A stretch of DNA of 64,000 nt from an uncultured Ellagibacter sp. (GCF_934643285.1 NZ_CAKUBT010000004.1:62001-126000), one strand, 5' to 3'. Shown: positions 52,385 through 62,204, counted from the first letter of the stretch. Notes: generated by a model from the sequence alone, not told the origin. A program made the numbers and translations.

Positions 52385-52414
52385 AGTCTACCTGGCTTGG
52401 CGAAGGGAAGTCAA
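52385..52414 (-). promoter_or_regulatory. rplM-rpsI promoter
   Basis: On the minus strand: TTGACT (52414-52409), 18-base spacer, TAGACT (52390-52385). Confidence 0.7.
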
Positions 52415-52508
52415 GCCTGAATCGTCTTATTCATGGCCATCTGCAGAAAGTCTTCGGAAATCGGGGGTGCAGGAATCGACTCGCGCCGCCCGCTTTCCCG
52501 ATTTCCGC

Positions 52509-52537
52509 GATAATGTGTTATCACTGCTTCATATAAT
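52509..52537 (+). promoter_or_regulatory. metA promoter region with small palindrome
   Basis: GATAA-tgtg-TTATC (52509-52522) is a perfect inverted repeat at the expected -35 position of a perfect TATAAT (52532-52537). No -35 consensus is present, so a regulator may bind here. Confidence 0.5.
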
Positions 52538-52598
52538 CGGGTGAACTGATATTTTGCTAGGATAACGAGGAAGTTTCCATCAATCGGAAGGATGCGCC

Positions 52599-53540
52599 AT
52601 GCCTATCAAGATTCCCGATTCGCTGCCGGCAACCGCGCAACTCGAAAAAGAGAACATCTTCGTCATGACCGAGCACCGCGCGTTGCACCAGGATATCCGC
52701 CCTTTGCGCGTGCTGCTCCTGAACCTCATGCCCACCAAGATCACCACCGAGACGCAGATCCTGCGAAAGCTCTCGAACACGCCGCTGCAGATCGAGGTGG
52801 AGCTCCTCCGCACGAAGAGCCACGTCGCGAAAAACGTCTCCGAAGAGCACCTGGAAACGTTCTACGTCTCCTTCGACGACGTGAAAGACGAGCACTTCGA
52901 CGGCCTCATCATCACGGGCGCGCCCGTCGAGCTGCTCGATTTCCACGACGTCGATTATTGGGAAGAGCTCACGCGCATCATGGACTGGTCGAAGACGAAC
53001 GTCCACTCCACCCTGCATATCTGCTGGGGAGCCCAGGCGGGCATCTACTACCGCTACGGCGTCGAGAAGTACGAGCTCGACGAGAAGACGACCGGCGTGT
53101 TCGAGCACCGCGTCGTGAAGCCGTCTTCCCCCTGGGTGCGCGGGTTCGACGACCGCTTCCGAGCGCCCCATTCGCGCTACACCAACGTGCGAGCCGAGGA
53201 CATCGAGGCGAACCCCAACCTGGAAATCATCGCCGAGTCGGACGAGGCCGGCGTCTACATGGCGAAAAGCACGGACAGCCGCAATTTCTTCGTGTTCGGC
53301 CACCCCGAATACGACCGCGAAACCCTGAATGTGGAATACGAGCGCGACTCGAAGACCCACCCGAACGCGCCGCTGCCCAAGCACTACTACCCCAACGACG
53401 ACCCCGCGCAGCCTGCGGAATCGACCTGGCGCGCGCACGCGCAGTTGCTCTACACCAACTGGCTGAACTACTATGTGTACCAAACGACGCCGTATGAAAT
53501 TGACGCGATTGGACACGAGGAGGCAGCAGATGGCGAATAG
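52599..53540 (+). CDS. metA: Homoserine O-acyltransferase MetA
   Basis: 313 residues. Acylates homoserine (with acetyl- or succinyl-CoA) in methionine synthesis. The family start MPIKIPDSLPA, RPLRVLLLNLMPTKITTETQ, the catalytic Cys in LHICWGAQAG and the His in FGHPEYDRETL are present. The acyl donor depends on one active-site residue that I cannot assign with certainty; in Gram-positive MetA it is often acetyl-CoA. A small gene overlaps its 3' end by 11 bases. Confidence 0.94.
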   Translation: MPIKIPDSLPATAQLEKENIFVMTEHRALHQDIRPLRVLLLNLMPTKITTETQILRKLSNTPLQIEVELLRTKSHVAKNVSEEHLETFYVSFDDVKDEHFDGLIITGAPVELLDFHDVDYWEELTRIMDWSKTNVHSTLHICWGAQAGIYYRYGVEKYELDEKTTGVFEHRVVKPSSPWVRGFDDRFRAPHSRYTNVRAEDIEANPNLEIIAESDEAGVYMAKSTDSRNFFVFGHPEYDRETLNVEYERDSKTHPNAPLPKHYYPNDDPAQPAESTWRAHAQLLYTNWLNYYVYQTTPYEIDAIGHEEAADGE

Positions 53541-53730
53541 CGTTTCGGAAGACGAGCAGGGCAAGACGCGAAAAACCGCCGAGGAGCTTCTTGCCGAGGC
53601 AGCGCGCAAGCATGCCCCCGCGCATCGCGACCCCTGCATCCGCGCGGAGAGCGAAGACGACGACGGCTACGACCCCTATTCCGACCGACAGGAGACAAAC
53701 CCCCTGTTCGAGCGCGATCCCTGGACGTAG
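53530..53730 (+). CDS. Small acidic hypothetical protein
   Basis: 66 residues, overlapping the metA end by 11 bases and with GAGGAGG 6 nt before its ATG, so likely translated with metA. Acidic and disordered, ending YDPYSDRQETNPLFERDPWT. I do not recognise it. It is followed by a strong bidirectional terminator. Confidence 0.7.
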   Translation: MANSVSEDEQGKTRKTAEELLAEAARKHAPAHRDPCIRAESEDDDGYDPYSDRQETNPLFERDPWT

Positions 53731-53773
53731 AAGCCCCCGATCGCAAACCGCTCCCATTCACAAACCACATCAT

Positions 53774-53817
53774 AAAAAGGCCGCTTGAGCACTTCCCGTG
53801 CCGCAGCGGCCTTTTTT
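53774..53817. terminator. Bidirectional terminator
   Basis: 12-base arms (53774-53785 / 53805-53816) flanked by A-run and T-run, between convergent genes. Confidence 0.92.
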
Positions 53818-53878
53818 CCTGCAAAGACAACCGGACCGACCCAAAGCCGCGCCGTCTCAGCGCGCGACCGGATAACCC

Positions 53879-55123
53879 CTAGCCGAGAGCACTGTCCGGC
53901 GGCGCCCCTGACCCACGCGTCGCGCTGTCGGGGTTGATGGTCATGCTCTCGAACCGGTTCGCCATGAAGTCGTTGTCGAAATACGTGGCGTAGAACTGTT
54001 CGATGGGCGTTTCGGGAACATGCCCCGACAGCCGCCCGTACCAGCAATCAAGCGATTGCAGCGTCATGATGGCGTTCACGAGCATGAGCGCCGTGGCAAC
54101 CGCGGTCACGGTATAGCGCAGCTTCCAGGGAATCAAGTTCACCACATCGAGCATCTTCGGCAGGAGCGCCTTTATCCACAGCACGCCCAGCATGCCCCAC
54201 ATCGCCATGAACATGCCGTTCGTACGTCCATCGATCGAGAGGAACGTGCCCGTATAATCCCAGGCCACAGCGCCGAATGCGGTTTCCATGAACCAGCTGA
54301 CGAAGAACTCAAACGCGCCGCCAATCACAGCGCTCACCAAAAAGATCACGGGCACCGGCTTGTCGTGGAAGCGGTTGAGCGCCATGGTCATGAGCACCGC
54401 GCCCACGCCGTAGATGGGCGAGAACGGCCCGAACAGCATACCCGCGCGATCTTGGTACTCGCCGGGAACGACGATGACGAAGTGATACACTACTTCGATG
54501 ACCAGGCCTAACACGCTGCAGACCACGAAAATCCAGAACACGTTGAAGAAGTTGAGCGCGATATAGCCGCGCCCCGTCGAGTCCAGGCCGAGCGTTCCCT
54601 CTTCCGCCTGGTCGCGCGTCTCCATGTCGCGGAGCTTGCGCTGCAGTTCGCGTTCCTCGGAAAGCGACGGGTCGACATAACCCGACACGAAGAACAAAAG
54701 CACGAGGATGACCAGCGTCGGCACGATATGGACATCGGTGCCGTTGAGCATAATATTGCAGACGAAGGCCACTGCCGCGAGCGCCATGAGGACCTCGGCA
54801 GTGAGCGCGGCATAACGGCGCTTGTTACGGAGAAGACGCACGCCCAGCAGGATGAACAGCACCAACATAGCCGCTTGGGCAACAACGAGAACGACCGTCA
54901 CGGCAAGGGGCGTGAGCGCCTCCTCGGCAAGGCCGCCCGACCGCAAAAACTGCACGATGACGACGACCGCAAGCGCACCGCTCGGGATGGAGGCCGCCCC
55001 GCCCACGATGCACAGCACGCCGAACACCTTCAGCAGCAGGGGCATCTTCGGCTTCGGCTCGCATGCGGCATCGATCGCGCCACCCTCGGCCGCGACCATC
55101 TCTTCCCTTTCCCCATGCGCCAT
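53879..55123 (-). CDS. Membrane protein, CmpB-type putative ABC permease (PF06541-like)
   Basis: 413 residues with about ten transmembrane helices. The C-terminal half contains the family pattern: GEYQDRAGMLFGPFSPIYGVG, FEFFVSWFMETAFGAVAWDYT and FLSIDGRTNGMFMAMWG. The N-terminal half has four helices that resemble a DUF-type membrane region. No ATPase gene is nearby, so a transporter role is only nominal. The start at 55123 has AAAGGGAG upstream. Confidence 0.8.
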   Translation of the reverse strand: MAHGEREEMVAAEGGAIDAACEPKPKMPLLLKVFGVLCIVGGAASIPSGALAVVVIVQFLRSGGLAEEALTPLAVTVVLVVAQAAMLVLFILLGVRLLRNKRRYAALTAEVLMALAAVAFVCNIMLNGTDVHIVPTLVILVLLFFVSGYVDPSLSEERELQRKLRDMETRDQAEEGTLGLDSTGRGYIALNFFNVFWIFVVCSVLGLVIEVVYHFVIVVPGEYQDRAGMLFGPFSPIYGVGAVLMTMALNRFHDKPVPVIFLVSAVIGGAFEFFVSWFMETAFGAVAWDYTGTFLSIDGRTNGMFMAMWGMLGVLWIKALLPKMLDVVNLIPWKLRYTVTAVATALMLVNAIMTLQSLDCWYGRLSGHVPETPIEQFYATYFDNDFMANRFESMTINPDSATRGSGAPPDSALG

Positions 55124-55197
55124 GATGCTCCCTTTTCGAACGCTGCCCGCCTTATGAACACTGCCGTCCATTATAGGGAATGGAGTCGCGTGTTTTC

Positions 55198-55887
55198 CTA
55201 CGGCATGGCAACCATTCGGGCAAATTCGATGAACTCGTCAGGGTCGAGGTCGCGGAAATCGCGCACCGCACGCTCGGCAGAAGCGGAAAGCGCTGCATAG
55301 GTTCCTGACATATCGCAGTCGTACACCGCCAGCGTATGGTACCCCGCCCGCTTGAGCGTGCCGACCGCATACAGCGCATCTTCCACACCCCAGGTATGGG
55401 AAAGCTCGGTGCCCATAAGCGAGCGCGCACGGTCGTATACCGCGGGTTCGCGCTTCGGTTTCCCCACGTCATCGACGGATACCACCGCATCGAGCATCGG
55501 AAGGAACCCCGTATGGGAAAGCCCTGCCAGCAAATACGGCATCGGGGAGGAAGAGGCCACCGACAGCCTGATGCCGCGCTCGAACAGGGCGCGGACGAAC
55601 GCGAGCGCACCTGGGCGCGCCGTCGCGCGGGTCGAGTAGAACTCCATCATGTACTCGCCCACCATGCGCACGACCTCTTGGGGGGATGAGCCCAGCCCGA
55701 ATTTCGTGTGGAAGAACTCGCCCGCCTCGGGCGTGGTCATCGTTGTCAGCCGGTCTTTGTCGGTCGGCGACAGCTCGCCGCCCGCCCGATGCGCGAACTC
55801 GCTTTCCATCTCGCGCCACACGCCCATGCTGTCAAGAAGCGTGCCGTCACAGTCGAATATCACGCCGATTGGAGCTTCGCTCGCCAC
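55198..55887 (-). CDS. HAD-superfamily phosphatase/phosphomutase-like hydrolase
   Basis: 229 residues. HAD motif I VIFDCDGTLLDS with nucleophile and general acid, a helical cap domain, motif II SVASSSP, motif III lysine in DDVGKPKREP and motif IV region GVEDALYAV. Resembles beta-phosphoglucomutase or phosphoglycolate-phosphatase-like enzymes; substrate unknown. It starts at a GTG with AAAGGA upstream. Confidence 0.9.
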   Translation of the reverse strand: MASEAPIGVIFDCDGTLLDSMGVWREMESEFAHRAGGELSPTDKDRLTTMTTPEAGEFFHTKFGLGSSPQEVVRMVGEYMMEFYSTRATARPGALAFVRALFERGIRLSVASSSPMPYLLAGLSHTGFLPMLDAVVSVDDVGKPKREPAVYDRARSLMGTELSHTWGVEDALYAVGTLKRAGYHTLAVYDCDMSGTYAALSASAERAVRDFRDLDPDEFIEFARMVAMP

Positions 55888-55989
55888 CTCGCCGTCCTTT
55901 CGCCCGTTTCCCTCTTTCCCCTAGAGCCTAGCAAGAAAGAAAGTTTCCCTGCGGCGCGTGGGCAAGCATTTGGGCGAGCGGCGCGCGGA

Positions 55990-57102
55990 CTAACCCCAAT
56001 TGCCGAAGACGAAACGCTGCACGTCCTGGTTGAGCATGATGACGAAGAACCCCAGAAAGAGAATCATTCCCGCCGCGCTCATATAGCTCAGAGCGCGCGT
56101 CGACACGTTCTTGCGCGTGAGCTTCTGGAAGATCTCGATGACGAAGCGGCCACCGTCGAGAGGCGGGATCGGCAGCAGGTTCATGATGCCGAGCGAAACC
56201 GAGAGCATCGCCATGAAGAAGACGAATTCGAGAAGCCCCGCCTCAGCGTAGGTTTTCGACATGACGGCGATGCCGACCACCGACGTCGAGTTCGACACGA
56301 CATCAGCCGCCGTTTGCGGATTGAACAGGCTTACCACCATCTGGACCACCGCGCCGATGTAGGCGAAGCCGACTTCCACCGAGCGCAAGGGCGACATGGT
56401 GATGTGCGAGACCTCGCCCGTCTGCGAGTTCGTCATATCGACGCCCACGATGGAGTACACCACCACGAAGACCAGGACGGCGAACAGCAGATTCACGGCG
56501 ATTCCCGCAAGGAGGATGACCGTGCGCTTCCAGAAGGGAAGGCTTCGGTACTGCTGGTTGTATTCGCTTTCGAAGAGAGCGTGAGGGTCGTCAACCAGGC
56601 GAGGTTGCCCCAGCTCATAGGCGAGAGGCACCGGCTGTCCCGCCGCCTCGGCGCGCTTGATCTGCCCCTTGGTGGGACGGGTGGCCATCGCGCGGTAGGT
56701 GTTGAACTTGTCCTTTTTCGTAGGACCCTGAATGCTTCCCCACTCCACCAGCTCATCGAGGGCGGCGAGAGCATCGTCGTTCGAGATGGCACAATCCTGC
56801 GCGATGTCTTCCATGTTTGCCGTCCCGCGGCGGTATATCGCCGCGAGCACGCTTTCCAGATGGGGGCTCATCTCGCCCGGCTCCATCCCGCACACCTTCG
56901 CGTAGCCGCCAAGGGGAACGCAGGTCACGCCGAACTTCGTGCCCCATTTGGTGAAGCCGATGCCAGGCCCGGGAAAGCCGATCATGAACTCGGTCACGCG
57001 CACACCGAACGCGCGGGACGCCAGATAATGCCCGCCCTCGTGGATGAGCACGAGGAAGCCGAGCAGGATCGAGACGTACAGAATCATAAGGACAATATCC
57101 AT
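55990..57102 (-). CDS. rseP: RseP-type intramembrane site-2 protease with winged-helix-like insert
   Basis: 370 residues. Zinc metalloprotease with H21-E22-x-x-H25 (LVLIHEGGHYLASR) in the first helix and the third-ligand motif NLLPIPPLDGG near the C-terminus. The PDZ domain normally found between the second and third helices is missing (only about 20 residues there). Instead a cytoplasmic insert of about 110 residues follows the first membrane-associated loop. Residues about 90-140 of it read like a winged helix (TANMEDIAQDCAISNDDALA, then DELVEWGSIQG). GAGGAG lies 9 nt before the start, and a minus-strand TATAAT lies at 57202-57207. Confidence 0.9.
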   Translation of the reverse strand: MDIVLMILYVSILLGFLVLIHEGGHYLASRAFGVRVTEFMIGFPGPGIGFTKWGTKFGVTCVPLGGYAKVCGMEPGEMSPHLESVLAAIYRRGTANMEDIAQDCAISNDDALAALDELVEWGSIQGPTKKDKFNTYRAMATRPTKGQIKRAEAAGQPVPLAYELGQPRLVDDPHALFESEYNQQYRSLPFWKRTVILLAGIAVNLLFAVLVFVVVYSIVGVDMTNSQTGEVSHITMSPLRSVEVGFAYIGAVVQMVVSLFNPQTAADVVSNSTSVVGIAVMSKTYAEAGLLEFVFFMAMLSVSLGIMNLLPIPPLDGGRFVIEIFQKLTRKNVSTRALSYMSAAGMILFLGFFVIMLNQDVQRFVFGNWG

Positions 57103-57510
57103 GCGAGCGACTCCTCGGAAGGCTTGAAGGGGTACGGGGCAGCAAGCTCCTCGCATCCAAGGCGGGCGAAAGCGAGTCGCCGAATAACACGTTCAGCGCC
57201 CATTATAGGAAAGCCACGCCGACCGATGCGCCCAGCCCAGAAAACCTACACCCCCTGTGCGGCTTTTGTTGCCGAATCGTTGCCGACTTCCTGCCAGGTT
57301 TTCGCGAATGCATGCCGAATTTGCGTTGGAGATATTCGAGTCGCGGTGCAGTTTCAGCCGAGTTTGTAGGGATTGCCCACCGACTTTCGGGGACCTCCGT
57401 GCAGATAACGCGCGATGAAACGGCAAGGTTGGTGCGTCCTCGCCGCCAGAACGCGACGCTATGCTCGGAATCCCCGGCGCAGTGAGCGCATTTCGCGAGA
57501 AAGGAGCACC
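57103..57510. other. Gene-free region between rseP and the surface protein
   Basis: 408 bases. It carries the rseP -10 box (57202-57207, minus strand) and a direct repeat GTTGCCGA (about 57269 and 57281). No -35/-10 pair for the surface protein is convincing. Confidence 0.5.
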
Positions 57511-57561
57511 ATGAATAGCCAACTTTTCGAACTCGGCACGCAAGGAGGCCCCTATGGCTAG
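57511..57561 (+). CDS. Leader ORF of 16 codons overlapping the surface-protein start
   Basis: ATG at 57511 with a strong GAAAGGAG site encodes 16 residues (MNSQLFELGTQGGPYG). Its stop (57559-57561) overlaps the next gene's start (57554) by 8 bases, and its 3' end contains that gene's AAGGAGG. This arrangement suggests translational coupling or a regulatory leader. Confidence 0.6.
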   Translation: MNSQLFELGTQGGPYG

Positions 57562-60500
57562 CGCAAGGAGGCTTCCTCAGCCGATTGAACAGGTAAAACA
57601 TAAGGCAATCAACATCGCTCTGGCACTCGCCCTCGCAATCGGGCTCGCCCCTGGCGCTGCGCTTTGCACGCCTGGCGTCGCGCAGGCGGCGAGCAAGATT
57701 CCCATCGAGTACATCCCCGAGGACTCGTTCACACCGGAAGGGTTCAACTGGGGCATTAGCTTTACCGACGTCGAGATCGTGCGGGGGTTCACGAGCGAAC
57801 CGAATATCAAGCAGTACTATCCTCGGGACTACGACGAGCTGGCCTCACCCGACGATTCCGGGTTCGCGGCACGCATCGACCGCACGACACCGAAGGGCAG
57901 CTTCGCGCTTCGCTACACCGGCGCAAGCTATGGCAACGACAAGGTCGACGCCGTTGTCACGCTTTCCAACTGGAATTACGTGGAGCCCGTCATGTCGAAC
58001 GGCGCATCTGGCTGGGACGAGTACGAAGAGCGGGCCGACTACGACACCTTCCAGCCCGGCGTGTTCGTGAACAGCGGCTACCAGCGCACAGGGTCGCTCA
58101 TCGAGAACCTGAATTTCTACACGGTGGGTCTGACCGACCTTGAAGTGAGCGTCGAGTTCTTTTATGCGGGAACCGACGACCCCTTTGAGGTTAAAGGGCA
58201 TATGACCTGCATCGATCTTGATGTGGGGCAGAAGTTTGGCTTCGGGGGCGCCGTCTCGCTTGCGCAAGTTGTCGACAAGAACGACTTCCTCTCCATCGAC
58301 GAGGAGCAAAGTATCGTCTCCTCGCCCGAATACCCGTGCGGCGGCGTCGAGGACGAGCATGGCGCCATCAGCGCCGATCCGAACGACCCCCTCTACAAGC
58401 TCGGCCTGGTGGGAGCATATTTCGACACCACTGGATCGCAGAAGGGAACGCCCGTTAAGCTCTCGTTCGTATCGTCTTGGAGGGGCTCGAACTCGACGGC
58501 GCAATCGTTTTTCGCCATGACGAACGAGTTTCTCACCGCACCGAACCCCAACGATGACATCGTCGAGGACGGCAAGCTCGACGTGCGCAAAACCGCCGAC
58601 AAGACCGAAGGGGTCTCAATCGGCGACGTGGTTACCTACACCGTCGAGGTTCCCGTGCACGAGCGTGGCGCGACCTGCCGAAACGGCTACTCCTACACCG
58701 ACTTCGAGATTGTCGACGTGCTTCCCCGCGAGATGCGCTACGTCGACGGGAGCGGCTATCTTGCCGACAGCGAGGGACAGCTGATCGAGAACGCGGGCGA
58801 GGTAGTCTACGCAGGCCGAGGAGACGAGAGCGGGGACGGAAACGCCGTTAAATTCGCATTCTCGCAAAGCTATCTGCAGCATTCCATGCGCATGCAGGGC
58901 GAGACGTACCGCTTCGAGTTCAAGGCTGAGCTCACCGAGTACCCCGCCGACGGCGCGCTCTCCGTGTCGAACAGCGCCTACGCCCGCGTCAATGACAAGG
59001 GAACCTATCCGAGCAACAGCGTCGAGACGACTCTCGTCCCGCCGAGGCTCACCGTCGACAAGACCGCAGACGCCTACGAATACGAAGAAGGCGAGGTGGT
59101 CCACTTCACCGCCTCCTTCTCACAAAGCGAGAAAAACGCCCAGTGCCGCGAGGCCGTCTTCTCCGACAGCCTTCCCGAAGGGCTTGAGCTTATCCCCGAA
59201 ACGGTGCAGGTCACAGGGCTTGAAAGCCTCCCCACCCCGAGCGTCGAGGGCAACCGTTGGAGCTGCTCGCTTGACAAGTTCAACTACGGGGACGCGCTCA
59301 CCGTAAGCTTCGCGGCGATCGCCACCCAAGCAGGCAACGGCACCAAGCAGGTGAACATCGCCACAGCCCGCGCGAACAACTGCGAGGAAGCGTCCGATTC
59401 CGCCGAGGTTTGGATGAACACGGCGAGCCTCTCCATCGAGAAGACCGCCGATCGCTACGAGCACTTCATTGGAGCATCCGAGCAAGATGCGGGAGCGGTC
59501 GTATACACGATAACCGTCGAGAACACAAAGGAGGGCACCGTTGCGAACAACGTAATCGTAAGCGACGAGAGCCTTCCCGAGGGGCTCAAAATCGGGCGGA
59601 CAGACACAGGCGAGCTCGCGGTCGACGTCTCGGGCATCCCTGAGAGCATTTCCTATCCGGTAGGAGCCGAAGGGTCGACCCCCAGTCAGCTCGAGCAGCG
59701 GGAAATCACCTGCTCGACAAAGCCTGCGGGGACCGGATTCGCAACAACCGTAAGCCACCTTCCCGCGCATATGCCCGTCACCATCACCTGCACGTGCTAC
59801 CCCGAGGACTCCATCGCGGGGTGGGAGATCGAAAACACGGCGACCGTGAGCGCCGACAATGCGACCGACGCGCGCGACAGTGCGTTGACCTGGATAAACC
59901 AGCCAACTTTGCAGGTCGAGAAGACCGCATCGCAGGGCACCTGCAACGTTGGCGACCTTGTGGCCTTCCGCGTGAAGGTGACGAACAACACGCCGGGGAC
60001 AATCGGGCGCAACCTGGTCGTTTCCGACCTTTTGCAAGCGAAGGGAGTTGAATTGCAGCAAGACAGCATCAAGGTTTGGGATTCCGAGGGCAACGACATC
60101 ACCGACAGCTGCGTGATTAGCACCGACGGGGAGAAGCCCTCTTTCACGATAGAGACGAATCGCAATCTCGTCAGCAACTCGCCCGAGCGCACGTTCTATC
60201 GCTTCGGCGAGAAGGCCGAGCAAGGGGCAAACCCCCTTGGCGAGGAAGGCGAGACGGCCGTGTCCGTCGACTACACCGTCGCCATCGCCGACGCCGCGCT
60301 CGCAGGATCGACCGTCGGCAACATAGCGATTGCCGCAACCGACGAACCCAACACGCAAACAAGCGGCGACGCGTCGATTACGGTGAAGGATGCGCAGCTC
60401 CAGGTCTCGAAGACCTCCGACGAGAAGCGCTACGAGGCGGGAGATATCGCCCACTACACCGTCACCGTCGCCCAAACCCGCGAGAGCTCGACCGCGCACA

Positions 60501-62191
60501 ACGTTACCTTCGCCGATCATTTCGAAAGCGACGAACTCGCCTCGATCGACGCCTCGTCCCTCTTGGTGACCGGACCCGACGGCGCAACCATCGACAACCC
60601 CGACGTCACGCTGGAGAAAAACGAGGACGGCACCGTCTTCGGCTTCTCTCTCCAACCAGGCATCGATCTGCGCGACGGCGAGACCCTCACAGTGGAATAC
60701 TCGGCAAAACTCCCCATCGCATCCGAGCATGTCGTCAACCGCGCGCAAGCCAAAGCAAGCGACGCCGCCGCAGCGAGCGCCGCAAACGACGTCGAAGTGG
60801 GCGAGCCTTTAGCGGACGCCTCGCTTGATAAGGAGGCGAGCGCGGAGACTGCGCAGGTAGGAGATTCGTTTACGTACACAATCACAGCCCGCGCGACCAA
60901 CGGGACCCTGCGCGACGCCATGATAACCGACAGCGGCCTCCCCTCGGGCATTGAGGTCGACCTCACCAGCCTGAGCGCTATCGTGAACGGAAAGGCCATA
61001 GAGGAGCCCATCGTGCACCAGGAAGGGAGCTCGTTCGCAATCGAGCTCGGCACGATGGGGAAAGACGATGTTGCCGTGGTGTCGTTCAAGGCGAACGTCG
61101 CTGATAAGGGCCTTGTCGGGCACAAGGTGGTAAACGGCGCGACGCTCACCTCGCCCACCCTCGAGGGCGAGCGCACCGCGCAGGCAGTGGTGGACATCGT
61201 CGGACCCGCAGGCACGGCCAGCATCGAGAAGACGGCATCGGCAGAATCCGTCTTTGCAGGAGAGACGGTTTCCTACGCCCTATCGGTCGAGGTCGGCGAG
61301 ACAGACCTCGAAGATGCGCTGCTCGTGGACGAGGGGATGCCCGAAGGGGTCGCCATCGACTACGCCACGTTCGTAGCGACCGTAGACGGCAAACGGATCG
61401 AACCCGACTTCGCAAGTAAGGACGCCCAGTCGTTCGCCTTGAAACTCGGCAAGGTGAATGCAGGGTCGAACGTCTCCATCGAGTACGAGGCCCTTATCGA
61501 AGAGGGGTCGCTTGCCGGGTCGACCGTCGAAAACACCGTGACGATCGAATCGCCCACGCTGAGCGATAGGCCTCACAGCACGGCGCGCGTTGTCGTCACC
61601 GAGCGGCCCGCCTCCAAAGTCGACATTGAGCTCACGAAGAGCGTCGATAGGGAAAACGCGGCAGTTGGCGAACGGATCGGCTTCACCATCGAGGCAACGG
61701 CGGTCGGCGGCGCGGTCGAAAGCGTGCTGGTCGCGGATACGAAGATGCCCAGCGGGGCCCCTATCGACCTCGGCAGCATCCAGGTCGCAATCGACGGGAA
61801 GCCGGTCGATGCCGCCCTCGAAAGCGACGGCAACACGTTCTCCGCGTTCATCGGGACGCTCGAAAAGGGAAGCACTGCAACGATTACCTTCGCCGCCGAC
61901 ATCGCCGACGAAGCGCTGGCGGGAACGAAGTTCTCGAACAGGGCGGTGCTCACCTCACCCAGCCTCGAAGACGCGCGCATCGCCCACGCTATCGTGAACG
62001 TCGACGAAGGCGCGCAGCCCATCGTCGGTTCAGGCGGCAGCACCACAAAAGGTAAGGGCCTGGGAAAAACCGGCGATGAGCTTATGGGCTTCGCGCTGAA
62101 GATGATCCCCGCGCTCATGATCTCGGCAGGAGCGATCGGGATCGGAGCTGGAGCGCTTGCGCTCCGCAAGAGAAAGGCAGGGAGGCGCTAG
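57554..62191 (+). CDS. Large sortase-anchored surface protein with DUF11-like repeats
   Basis: 1545 residues. The N-terminal signal peptide is probably cleaved after AQA near residue 48. An N-terminal domain of about 290 residues is followed by eight DUF11-like beta-sandwich repeats, each beginning K(T/E/S)xx..., then G(D/E)xVxYTV (for example KTADKTEGVSIGDVVTYTVE). The C-terminus has a sorting signal LGKTGD, a hydrophobic helix and KRKAGRR, so it should be covalently attached to the wall by a sortase that accepts LGKTG instead of LPxTG. Probable adhesin or stalk. AAGGAGG precedes the start. The gene lies inverted between rseP and dxr. Confidence 0.9.
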   Translation: MASARRLPQPIEQVKHKAINIALALALAIGLAPGAALCTPGVAQAASKIPIEYIPEDSFTPEGFNWGISFTDVEIVRGFTSEPNIKQYYPRDYDELASPDDSGFAARIDRTTPKGSFALRYTGASYGNDKVDAVVTLSNWNYVEPVMSNGASGWDEYEERADYDTFQPGVFVNSGYQRTGSLIENLNFYTVGLTDLEVSVEFFYAGTDDPFEVKGHMTCIDLDVGQKFGFGGAVSLAQVVDKNDFLSIDEEQSIVSSPEYPCGGVEDEHGAISADPNDPLYKLGLVGAYFDTTGSQKGTPVKLSFVSSWRGSNSTAQSFFAMTNEFLTAPNPNDDIVEDGKLDVRKTADKTEGVSIGDVVTYTVEVPVHERGATCRNGYSYTDFEIVDVLPREMRYVDGSGYLADSEGQLIENAGEVVYAGRGDESGDGNAVKFAFSQSYLQHSMRMQGETYRFEFKAELTEYPADGALSVSNSAYARVNDKGTYPSNSVETTLVPPRLTVDKTADAYEYEEGEVVHFTASFSQSEKNAQCREAVFSDSLPEGLELIPETVQVTGLESLPTPSVEGNRWSCSLDKFNYGDALTVSFAAIATQAGNGTKQVNIATARANNCEEASDSAEVWMNTASLSIEKTADRYEHFIGASEQDAGAVVYTITVENTKEGTVANNVIVSDESLPEGLKIGRTDTGELAVDVSGIPESISYPVGAEGSTPSQLEQREITCSTKPAGTGFATTVSHLPAHMPVTITCTCYPEDSIAGWEIENTATVSADNATDARDSALTWINQPTLQVEKTASQGTCNVGDLVAFRVKVTNNTPGTIGRNLVVSDLLQAKGVELQQDSIKVWDSEGNDITDSCVISTDGEKPSFTIETNRNLVSNSPERTFYRFGEKAEQGANPLGEEGETAVSVDYTVAIADAALAGSTVGNIAIAATDEPNTQTSGDASITVKDAQLQVSKTSDEKRYEAGDIAHYTVTVAQTRESSTAHNVTFADHFESDELASIDASSLLVTGPDGATIDNPDVTLEKNEDGTVFGFSLQPGIDLRDGETLTVEYSAKLPIASEHVVNRAQAKASDAAAASAANDVEVGEPLADASLDKEASAETAQVGDSFTYTITARATNGTLRDAMITDSGLPSGIEVDLTSLSAIVNGKAIEEPIVHQEGSSFAIELGTMGKDDVAVVSFKANVADKGLVGHKVVNGATLTSPTLEGERTAQAVVDIVGPAGTASIEKTASAESVFAGETVSYALSVEVGETDLEDALLVDEGMPEGVAIDYATFVATVDGKRIEPDFASKDAQSFALKLGKVNAGSNVSIEYEALIEEGSLAGSTVENTVTIESPTLSDRPHSTARVVVTERPASKVDIELTKSVDRENAAVGERIGFTIEATAVGGAVESVLVADTKMPSGAPIDLGSIQVAIDGKPVDAALESDGNTFSAFIGTLEKGSTATITFAADIADEALAGTKFSNRAVLTSPSLEDARIAHAIVNVDEGAQPIVGSGGSTTKGKGLGKTGDELMGFALKMIPALMISAGAIGIGAGALALRKRKAGRR

Positions 62192-62204
62192 GAAGCAAAA
62201 CACA

